10,511 bases of DNA from CAYFVR01 sp046541515 (GTDB lineage: Bacteria; Desulfobacterota; Desulfobacteria; Desulfobacterales; Desulfococcaceae): NCBI GenBank assembly GCA_046541515.1, contig JBKHDD010000174.1, forward strand, positions 1 through 10,511. The letters run 5' to 3'. Position numbers and translations under genes: made by a program. Below are positions 1 through 6,514 of this stretch, in pieces (position 1 is the first letter of the stretch; every line of letters starts with the position of its first letter). The notes below the pieces were generated by a model. It made no database searches and was not told where the DNA came from. It was given only the letters and a program-made list of their open reading frames with translations.

Positions 1-387
1 TGGCACTGGTCCCTCTCCCACAAAACGGAATTCGTCGCCGGCGTGGCGGCGCCGTTTCCCGTGGGCATCGACCTGGAGCTGCCCGGTCCGCGCCATCCCG
101 GCCTCTTCGACAAGGTGGGGACCGATGCGGAATGGGAATGCCTCGGCGGTCGGGACTGGCCCCGTTTTTTTCGCCTGTGGACCGCAAAAGAAGCCGTGCT
201 CAAAGCGCTGGGCGTGGGTCTGGCCGGGCTGGGGGATTGCCGTTTGGCGTCCGCCGATGGGAAACGGCTGAATTTGCGGTTTGGTGGACGCCTCTGGACG
301 GTGGAGACCGCCGCCGGGAGAAAGTTCGTCGCGGCGGTGACCCCCGGCGACGGTTCGGTTTCGTGGGAGTTTCGGGATTCGGATTGA
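1..387 (+). CDS. 4'-phosphopantetheinyl transferase, Sfp type (5'-truncated by window edge)
   Basis: Transfers the 4'-phosphopantetheine arm of coenzyme A to a conserved serine of carrier proteins (fatty-acid, polyketide or peptide synthesis); cytoplasmic. The reading frame is open from base 1, so the N-terminal part lies outside the window and 128 residues are visible. Seen directly: WHWSLSHK at the very start; VGIDLE at visible residues 21-26, whose D24 and E26 match the Mg-binding acidic pair of Sfp; and LWTAKEAVLKALGVGL at about 59-74, with the W..KE..K signature (W60, K63, E64). These are the core family motifs in the right order and spacing. It ends at TGA 385-387, about two residues after a hydrophilic C-terminus. 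The GTG at base 43 is internal and is not a start, because conserved motif lies before it. The target carrier protein cannot be told from the window. Confidence 0.93.
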   Translation, partial: WHWSLSHKTEFVAGVAAPFPVGIDLELPGPRHPGLFDKVGTDAEWECLGGRDWPRFFRLWTAKEAVLKALGVGLAGLGDCRLASADGKRLNLRFGGRLWTVETAAGRKFVAAVTPGDGSVSWEFRDSD

Positions 388-453
388 TGTGGTAATCTGA
401 GTTGAAATCCAGCGCGGGCCTTTATTTGGGATTCGGAGTCCCATCCCTGGATT

Positions 454-482
454 TTGGCAGATTCCTGTAATCTGATTATTCG
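454..482 (+). promoter_or_regulatory. Possible sigma70-type promoter for the ATPase gene
   Basis: TTGGCA (454-459) and TATTCG (477-482) are separated by 17 bases. The -35 matches five of six consensus bases and the -10 only three. A start site near 489 would give a leader of about 34 bases before ATG 523. The -10 is weak, so this is tentative. Confidence 0.3.
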
Positions 483-522
483 CCCATATTCCGCCACGCC
501 ACAAGCCCCAAGGAAACCTTTC

Positions 523-1662
523 ATGCGCGTCACCCGCCTTCGACTCAAAAATTGGTTGAATTTTCGGGATGTGGAAATTCCCCTGGCGGATCGGTGCTAT
601 CTGATCGGGCCCAACGCCTGCGGGAAATCCAATTTTCTGGAAGCCTTCCGCTTTCTTCGGGATATCGCGAAACCGGCGGGCGGTGGTTTGCAAAAAGCCG
701 TGACGGATCGGGGCGGCATTCGGAAACTCCGATGTCTTCAGGCTCGAAAAGACGCCGAAATTCGCGTGGAAACCTGGATTTCCGATTCCGAAACCGAGTG
801 GGCCTATTTCCTTGGGTTTAAAAGCGAGGGCCGAGGCGCCCAGCGACTATGGATCACCGATGAAACGGTTCGGCGAAACGGGGAAATTCTTCTTCGGCGG
901 CCGGACAAAGATGATCGGGACGATCCCGTTCGATTGACCCAGACTTTTCTGGAGCAAATTAACGCCAACGTGGATTTTCGTTCGTTGGCGGAATTTTTCA
1001 GCGACACGACCTATCTCCACCTGGTTCCCCAATTGCTGACTTTTGGGGACCAAATGGCCGTGCGCCGGATGGAGGACGACCCCTTCGGCCAAGGATTTTT
1101 GGAGCGTCTGGCGAAAACCCAGAAGAAAACCCGGGACAGCCGCCTGAAACGCATACAAAACGCGTTGACCGCCGCCGTTCCGCAGTTCGACGCATTAAGG
1201 TTCACGAGAGACGCCGCCGGGCATCCGCATCTGGAGGCCCGGTATGCGCATTGGCGGCCCAATGCCGGTTGGCAGACCGAGGAACAATTTTCCTACGGAA
1301 CCCTGCGGCTCATCGGGCTTCTTTGGTCGCTGATGGAAGGCGATGGCCTGCTGTTGCTGGAAGAGCCGGAGCTTTCCTTGAACGACGGCGTGGTCGAGCA
1401 TATTCCTTTGATGATCGACCGGGTGCTTCGGGAAAGCCGTCGTCGTCGGCAGGTTCTGGTGAGCACGCACAGCGAGGCGTTGCTGAGAAATCCATTGGAC
1501 GGGCGGGGAATTCTGCTGCTGGAGCCGGGTAGGGACGGGACGCGGATTCGTCTTCCCGATGAGGCGGAAGCGGCCATGCTTCAACAAGATTTTTCTCCCG
1601 CCGAAATTTTTCTTCCCAAAACCCGTCCGGAAAAACTGTTGGACTGGGAAGCCTCGGCCTGA
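523..1662 (+). CDS. AAA family (AAA_21, ABC/SMC-like) ATPase of a putative ATPase-TOPRIM module
   Basis: A soluble P-loop ATPase of 379 residues, probably the sensor/motor half of a two-gene defence-type module. Seen: an N-terminal RecF/SMC-like strand pattern (MRVTRLRLKNWLNF); Walker A GPNACGKS (about 29-36); an ABC-signature-like FSYGTLRLIGLLW shortly before Walker B; Walker B LLLLEEPELSLN with E280 and E281, where the usual Asp is Glu; and the H-switch STHSEALL with H316. A region of about 220 residues between Walker A and the signature holds the family's variable insert. There is no TOPRIM or nuclease domain in this protein; that role appears to fall to the next gene. ATG 523 was chosen because AAGGAAA lies just upstream and conserved sequence begins at once; a TTG at 454 in the same frame would add 23 residues unlike the family. 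It ends at TGA 1660-1662, two bases before the next start. Family assignment is firm; a role in phage defence is inferred. Confidence 0.9.
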   Translation: MRVTRLRLKNWLNFRDVEIPLADRCYLIGPNACGKSNFLEAFRFLRDIAKPAGGGLQKAVTDRGGIRKLRCLQARKDAEIRVETWISDSETEWAYFLGFKSEGRGAQRLWITDETVRRNGEILLRRPDKDDRDDPVRLTQTFLEQINANVDFRSLAEFFSDTTYLHLVPQLLTFGDQMAVRRMEDDPFGQGFLERLAKTQKKTRDSRLKRIQNALTAAVPQFDALRFTRDAAGHPHLEARYAHWRPNAGWQTEEQFSYGTLRLIGLLWSLMEGDGLLLLEEPELSLNDGVVEHIPLMIDRVLRESRRRRQVLVSTHSEALLRNPLDGRGILLLEPGRDGTRIRLPDEAEAAMLQQDFSPAEIFLPKTRPEKLLDWEASA

Positions 1663-1664
1663 AC

Positions 1665-2266
1665 GTGGGAATCGACATCGCCGTGGCGACGGAGGACGCC
1701 CTGAGCGAATCGGTGGCGCTTGTGCACTGCTCCAGCAATCCGGGCGGGAATACCGGATTTGGCGGCGACTCCGGCGAAAGGGCTTCGATTATCTCAAATC
1801 CAAAGTCCACGACTTCAACCAGATGGCGTATCGCGGCCTTTCGGTCCTTCTGTTGACCGATCTCGATCGCCATCCCTGCGCCCCCGCCCTCCAGCGGGAT
1901 TGGTTGCCCGGTCCGGTTTCCGACCGGTTGCTGTTTCGCGTGGCGGTTCGGGAAGTGGAATCCTGGTTGCTCGCCGACCCGGAAGGCTTGGCCGGCTTTT
2001 TGGGGATCAGCCGCGCCAAAATTCCACCGGAGCCGGATCAATTGCCGGAAGCCAAGGGCAGCCTCCTTTCTCTGGCAATTAACAGCCGCAAACGCGGCCT
2101 TCGGTCCGAAATTTTTCCCGCTCCCGGCAGTACCGCTCCCGTTGGCCTTGGCCACAATCTTCAATGGGGCCGCTTCGTCCGGGATCACCGGTCCGCGCCA
2201 CGGGCCGCCGAACGCTCTCCCAGTCTGAAACGCGCCTGGGTTCGCATTCTGGAATTCTGCGGATAG
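1665..2266 (+). pseudogene. TOPRIM-like (DUF4276-like) partner of the ATPase, interrupted by a frameshift near 1720
   Basis: Read as one protein of about 200 residues, this resembles the TOPRIM-like partners encoded after AAA_21 ATPases. The N-terminus lies in the frame of GTG 1665 and reads VGIDIAVATEDALSESVAL (to about 1721). The rest lies in the frame one base back, from ALLQQSGREYRI (from 1724) through KGFDYLKSKVHDFNQ, VLLLTDLDR, FRVAVREVESWLLADPEG and APGSTAPVGLGHN to RSPSLKRAW and TAG 2264-2266. The early Glu residues (ATEDALSE) and the DLD after a hydrophobic strand fit the TOPRIM metal-binding pattern of a first acidic residue plus DxD. Neither frame alone gives the whole protein: the first stops at 1854-1856, and the second has no sensible start after the ATPase gene. 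One missing base (or two extra) near 1719-1726 explains this. It could be a real inactivation, a sequencing error or, less likely, programmed slippage. The nuclease role is inferred. Confidence 0.72.
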
Positions 2267-2276
2267 GCGGAAGGCC

Positions 2277-2310
2277 GGGCATTCTTTTGCCCAGGTCGCC
2301 TGGCGGTTTC
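2277..2310 (+). terminator. Possible weak terminator after the ATPase/TOPRIM module
   Basis: Eleven bases past the TAG at 2266 are two overlapping hairpins: GGGCA/TGCCC (2277-2281 with 2288-2292) and CCAGG/CCTGG around TCG (2291-2303). Only a broken T-rich run (GTTTCTTCG) follows, so termination is uncertain. The rest of the gap up to 2515 is pyrimidine-rich, and I see no gene in it. Confidence 0.3.
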
Positions 2311-2515
2311 TTCGCTTTCGGCCTCGTCCACTTTCGTGTCTTTTCCCCGGCGAGATTTCTTCCCGTCCTATTCTTCGGCCCTCCCACTAATTTTCCCGCT
2401 TCGGTATTTTTCCCTTTTTTTGCCCTCCCGTTCCGCTTCCTAATGGTTCCCTGGTACAAAATTTGGCCAAGTCATGGTAATATCGAAAAAACTGATGATC
2501 CATTCGGAGACGTTT

Positions 2516-4171
2516 ATGGCGGAAGAACCGGACGGCGGCACCATCTTGATTGTTGATGACGATTTGCGGAACATCCGGGTGCTGGATCAGATGCTGGAGC
2601 GGGCGGGTCACAATCTGTTGATCGCCCGAAACGGCATGGAGGCCATGGAACGGGCGGAGCGGGGACGCCCGGATGTCATTCTGCTGGACATCATGATGCC
2701 GGGACGGGACGGATACGAAACCTGCGCGCGGCTCAAAAGTCATCCGGCCACTTCCGCCATTCCGGTCATTTTTTTATCCGCCCTGGGCGATTCCGAAAGC
2801 GTCATGAAAGGATTTCAGGCCGGCGGGGTGGATTTCGTCACGAAACCCTTCCGCCAGGAAGAAGTCCGGGCCCGGGTTTCCGTCCACCTGACCATCCAAC
2901 GCGACCAGCGGCAATTGCGGGACTTGGCCCGACGGCTGGAGGCGGAGGCGAAGGCACGGAAGCGGACCGCCGCCGCGGCGGAGGAAAGCGAGGCCCGCGC
3001 CCGGGCGCTTCTGGACGCCATTCCCGATCTGGTGTTCCGCCTCAATCGCCGGGCGGAGATTCTGGATTGCCGGGCCGAACCGGCGGAGCTGATTCGCCAC
3101 GATCTGCCCCAAGATTGCCAACAGATGCTGGGAAAAGCCATGGCAACCCTGGTCCCGCGATTTCTGGCGGACTGGTTTTCCGAAGCCGTCCGGCGGGCCA
3201 TGGACGAGAAAAAGCCTCGGATTTTGGAATACACCCTTTCCCGCGCGGGCCAGGCGGGAGAGGAGGACGACCGGTATTTCGAAGCCCGGGTTGTGCCCAG
3301 CGGACCGGGGGAGACGATCGCCATGGTCCGGGACATCACCCGGGAAAAGGCCCTGGAGCGGGAGCGGCGGCGGATGGAACGGCGGCTCGAAACCCGGCGG
3401 CGTTTGGAAAGCCTGGGCGTAATGGCCGGCGGCATTGCCCACGATTTCAACAACATTTTGATGGCGGTGCTGGGAAACCTGGAACTGGCCCGCCTGGAAC
3501 TGCCGCCGGAGGGCCGGGCGTCCCGCTTTTTGGCCGAATCCGAATCCGGCCTGTTCCGGGCCGCCGAACTGGTTCGGCAGATGCTGGCCTATTCGGGGAA
3601 GAGCCAATTCAGCTTTTCCACCGTGGTTCCGGAAACCTGGATGCGGGAAACCCGGCCTCTGCTGGAAAAGACCCTGCCCCCGCACGCGAAGCTGGAAATC
3701 GACCTTCCCCCCAACCTGCCCGCCATTTCCGGCGATTCCGAGCAACTAAGTCAGCTTTTGGTCAATCTGGCCATGAACGCGGCCGAATCCTACCCAGCGG
3801 GCGCCGCGGCGCCGATTCGAATTCGCCTGCGATCCCGAACCTTCGTCTCGTCGGAATTGTTCCAGACGCTTTCGGAACTCTGGTCCGCCTACGAATACCC
3901 GATGGCGGCCGGCCGTTTCCTGGTGGTGGAGGTGTCCGACGACGGCGAAGGCATGGACGCCGAGGTGCGGAAACGGATGTTCGAGCCTTTTTTTTCCACC
4001 AAATTTCAGGGGCGCGGGCTGGGGCTGGCCGTGGTGCTGGGGATCGTGAGGGGCCATGGCGGGTATTTGCGGGTGGACTCCACGCCCGGCCGCGGCGCCG
4101 CCGTCCAGTTGATCCTGCCTGCCGAAACGGGCCGTCCGGAAAACGGGACTCCGGGTTTCGAATCTTCATGA
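2516..4171 (+). CDS. Hybrid sensor kinase: REC-PAS-HisKA-HATPase_c (soluble)
   Basis: A cytoplasmic two-component protein of 551 residues with no membrane segment. Order: receiver domain (about 8-125) with the acidic pocket D14-D15, phospho-acceptor D58 in ILLDIMMPG, S88, and K110 in TKPF; an Arg/Glu/Ala-rich coiled coil (125-162); a PAS domain (162-270) closed by MVRDITREKALE; HisKA with H309 in GGIAHDFNN, the NtrB-like H-box; and HATPase_c with N-box Asn N421, DDGEGMD (475-481), FEPFFSTK and GRGLGLAVV. All catalytic residues are present. The receiver sits at the N-terminus, so this kinase may be both controlled by and a source of phosphoryl groups. ATG 2516 has GGAG six bases upstream; an in-frame ATG at 2474 lacks a ribosome-binding site and would add 14 residues before the receiver. 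The stop overlaps the next start (ATGA), so the two kinases are probably translationally coupled. Signal and output are unknown. Confidence 0.93.
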   Translation: MAEEPDGGTILIVDDDLRNIRVLDQMLERAGHNLLIARNGMEAMERAERGRPDVILLDIMMPGRDGYETCARLKSHPATSAIPVIFLSALGDSESVMKGFQAGGVDFVTKPFRQEEVRARVSVHLTIQRDQRQLRDLARRLEAEAKARKRTAAAAEESEARARALLDAIPDLVFRLNRRAEILDCRAEPAELIRHDLPQDCQQMLGKAMATLVPRFLADWFSEAVRRAMDEKKPRILEYTLSRAGQAGEEDDRYFEARVVPSGPGETIAMVRDITREKALERERRRMERRLETRRRLESLGVMAGGIAHDFNNILMAVLGNLELARLELPPEGRASRFLAESESGLFRAAELVRQMLAYSGKSQFSFSTVVPETWMRETRPLLEKTLPPHAKLEIDLPPNLPAISGDSEQLSQLLVNLAMNAAESYPAGAAAPIRIRLRSRTFVSSELFQTLSELWSAYEYPMAAGRFLVVEVSDDGEGMDAEVRKRMFEPFFSTKFQGRGLGLAVVLGIVRGHGGYLRVDSTPGRGAAVQLILPAETGRPENGTPGFESS

Positions 4172-6414
4172 AGAGAAAAAAAAGTGGCCGGAAGGCCCGG
4201 GAAAAGTGCTGTCGCGCCCTTCGCCGTCGGCTGGAAGAAAGTGAACGGCGGCTCCGCCAAACCCAGGAGATCGCCCGCGTGGGCAGTTTCGAACGGAACC
4301 TGGAGACCGGCGAGGGCTACTGGTCCGACGAACACTATCGGCTGTTGGGATACGAACCCGGCCAGATCGAACATTCCTTCGACTTTTTTCTGGCGCACAT
4401 CCACCCGGAGGATCGAAAGCGGACCCGGGACATCTTGACCGGGGCCTACGAGAGAATGGAATCGTTCCGCTACGACGGAAGGTTCATTCGGCGAGACGGC
4501 GAGGTTCGCTGGTTTCATCACAGCGGGCGCGGCACGGTGGACGAAAACGGCGGGCGCTGGATTCGAGGCATCTTCCAGGACGTGACCGAACGAAAGCGGG
4601 CCGAAGAAAAGGCGCGGGAAAGCGCCGGCCGGTACCGGGTCATTTTTGAAAAATCGCCCCTGGGCATCGTCCATTTCGACGAGACGGGCCGGGTTTTGGA
4701 CTGCAATGCGGCCTTCGTCCGGCTGGTCGGCTCCTCCCGGGAAAAACTGGTCGGTTTTCCGGCCCTGGAAAAGTTGGCCCCGGCCGCCCGTCGAGTTCTG
4801 GAGAAGGCGCTGGCCGGGGAAACGGCGGTGTTCGAAGACGCCTACACCTCCGTCACGGGCAACCGAACCGCGGAGCTTCGGGCCGTGCTGAATCCCGTCC
4901 ATCCCGGACGCCGTCCCACGGAGGTCATCGCCACCTACGAGGACGTGTCCGAACGCAGGGCCGCGGAACGGGAGCGCCGGAAAAGCGAAGAGAAATTCCG
5001 CCTGCTCGCCCAGGCCGCGCCCATCGGGATTTGGATTTCCCGGGGAGAACGGATCGTTTACGCCAACCCGGCGTTTCTGGAGATGACCGGCTACGCCGCC
5101 GAGGAAATCGTCGGCGTTTCCCTGATGGAGCTGATTCATCCCGATTCGCGGGAATACGTGCGCGAAAAGGTCGCGGCCCGCCGGAAGGGCGCGGAGGGAT
5201 TGTTCCGCTATGAATTAAAGGGGCTGCACCGCGACGGCCGGGCCTTCTGGCTGGATCATTCCTCGGTTTTGATCGAGCTGGACGGGGCGCCTTCGGTGCT
5301 GGGCATTTCCATCGACGTGACCGATCGGGAGCGGGCGGCGCGGAAGCTGCGGGAGGCCCGGGAGGCCGCCGAGGCGGCCAGCCACGCCAAAACCGAGTTC
5401 ATCGCCAACATGAGCCACGAGCTTCGCACCCCGCTGAACGCCATTCTCGGCCACTGCCAGATTCTGGTGCGGGACGAATCGATTTCGAAAACCCAGCGGA
5501 ACGGCTTGGCCGTCATCGAAAAAAGCGGCCATCACCTTCTGACCCTGATCAACGACATCCTGGACATGTCCCGGGTGGAGGTGGGCAAGGTGCGGCTGGA
5601 AAGCCGGCCGCTGGATTTGCGGAATCTGGTGGACGGCGTGGTGGATATGCTGCGTTTCCGGGCGATTGAGAAGGGGATTTCCCTGTCGGCGGAGATGGAC
5701 CCCGCCGTGCCCCGATGGGTGCGGTCCGACCCCAAACGGCTGCGCCAGATTCTGCTGAATCTGCTCTCCAACGCCGTGAAGTTTACCGGGCGCGGCGGCG
5801 CGCGGGTCCGGGTGTTTCCCGATGGCGGCTTCGTCGGCTTTTCGGTGGCGGACACCGGGCCGGGAATTCCCGAGGACCGGCGGGAGGCCGTTTTCGACGC
5901 GTTCCGGCAGCTTGGACCGCCGGAACGGCGGTCCGACGGCACCGGCCTCGGCCTCACCATCAGCCGGACGCTGGTGATGCTGATGGGCGGGAAGCTGACT
6001 CTGGAAAGCCGGGTGGGGGAGGGGAGCACCTTTCAGTTTTCCGTTCCCCTGCCGCCGGCGGAAGCGTGGGGGAACGAGGGGCTGGAAACTTCGTCCGAAG
6101 CGGAGGCCCCGATTGCGGCCGCGCCCGCCTCGTCCCCCTCGTCAAGCGGGCGAACCGTCTCCCCGAACCCCGAGTCGCTTGTTCCCCCCGGTCCGGAAGA
6201 CCTCGCCGCGCTGACGGAATTGGCCCGGATCGGGAACATCACTCGCATTACCGACCACGCCCGAAATCTGGCCCGCTCCGATCCGTCCACCGCCGCTTTT
6301 TGCCTTCGGCTGCTGGAATTGGCCGACGAATACGATTTTGAAAAAATCCTGGCCTTGTTGGAAAGCGCGGGCGAAAAAACGGCTCGGGCCCCGGATGGGG
6401 GGAACCCTTCTTGA
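4168..6414 (+). CDS. PAS-PAS-PAS sensor histidine kinase with C-terminal helical tail
   Basis: A soluble kinase of 748 residues. A short, very basic N-terminus and coiled coil lead into three PAS domains: about 32-140 (PAS_3-like, with YWSDEHYRLLGYEPG and FIRRDGEVRW), 155-262 and 276-385. Each ends in a PAC-like DVTER/DVSER/DVTDR element. Then come HisKA with H417 in NMSHELRTPLNAI and HATPase_c with N535 (LLSNAVKF), DTGPGIPE from D562, and GTGLGLTIS near 591. After the kinase core is a Ser/Pro/Ala-rich linker (about 640-675) and a final helical segment containing LTELARIGNITRI and YDFEKILALLES. Such segments are usually found after receiver domains in large hybrid kinases, yet no receiver is present here. 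ATG 4168 overlaps the previous stop by four bases. The PAS repertoire allows redox, gas or small-ligand sensing, but no haem or flavin ligand can be assigned. The partner receiver may be the one in the upstream kinase. Confidence 0.94.
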   Translation: MKRKKSGRKAREKCCRALRRRLEESERRLRQTQEIARVGSFERNLETGEGYWSDEHYRLLGYEPGQIEHSFDFFLAHIHPEDRKRTRDILTGAYERMESFRYDGRFIRRDGEVRWFHHSGRGTVDENGGRWIRGIFQDVTERKRAEEKARESAGRYRVIFEKSPLGIVHFDETGRVLDCNAAFVRLVGSSREKLVGFPALEKLAPAARRVLEKALAGETAVFEDAYTSVTGNRTAELRAVLNPVHPGRRPTEVIATYEDVSERRAAERERRKSEEKFRLLAQAAPIGIWISRGERIVYANPAFLEMTGYAAEEIVGVSLMELIHPDSREYVREKVAARRKGAEGLFRYELKGLHRDGRAFWLDHSSVLIELDGAPSVLGISIDVTDRERAARKLREAREAAEAASHAKTEFIANMSHELRTPLNAILGHCQILVRDESISKTQRNGLAVIEKSGHHLLTLINDILDMSRVEVGKVRLESRPLDLRNLVDGVVDMLRFRAIEKGISLSAEMDPAVPRWVRSDPKRLRQILLNLLSNAVKFTGRGGARVRVFPDGGFVGFSVADTGPGIPEDRREAVFDAFRQLGPPERRSDGTGLGLTISRTLVMLMGGKLTLESRVGEGSTFQFSVPLPPAEAWGNEGLETSSEAEAPIAAAPASSPSSSGRTVSPNPESLVPPGPEDLAALTELARIGNITRITDHARNLARSDPSTAAFCLRLLELADEYDFEKILALLESAGEKTARAPDGGNPS

Positions 6415-6425
6415 CGCCTCCGCAA

Positions 6426-6442
6426 TCCCCGTTTGGCGGGGA
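6426..6442 (+). terminator. Short hairpin between kinase operon and chemoreceptor
   Basis: TCCCCG (6426-6431) pairs perfectly with CGGGGA (6437-6442) around a five-base loop, 12 bases past the kinase stop. No T-run follows, so it may only attenuate read-through or stabilise the 3' end; a proper intrinsic terminator is not supported. The remaining 70 bases to the next gene hold no clear promoter. Confidence 0.25.
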
Positions 6443-6514
6443 CCATCGGATGGGATGCCCTTTATTTCCCTTCGCCTATCCCGGAATTAAAAAATATCGG
6501 ACGGAGAACCGGAA

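Noticed and set aside
393..476. Direct repeat GTAATCTGA (near 393 and 468) before the ATPase gene
   Set aside because: Only nine bases, no terminal inverted repeats or mobility gene between the copies; likely chance.
1715..1730. Programmed -1 frameshift signal in the TOPRIM-like gene
   Set aside because: No slippery heptamer or obvious stimulatory structure at the junction; a lesion or sequencing error is simpler.
1310..2188. Minus-strand open frame of 292 codons spanning the frameshift region
   Set aside because: No recognisable motif. Its plus-strand complement carries conserved ATPase and TOPRIM-like motifs, so it is a shadow.
3067..4167. Upstream open extension of the second kinase frame across the first kinase
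   Set aside because: The translation is Gly/Pro/Arg-rich without motifs and overlaps a full kinase gene; the ATGA overlap at 4168 gives a natural start.
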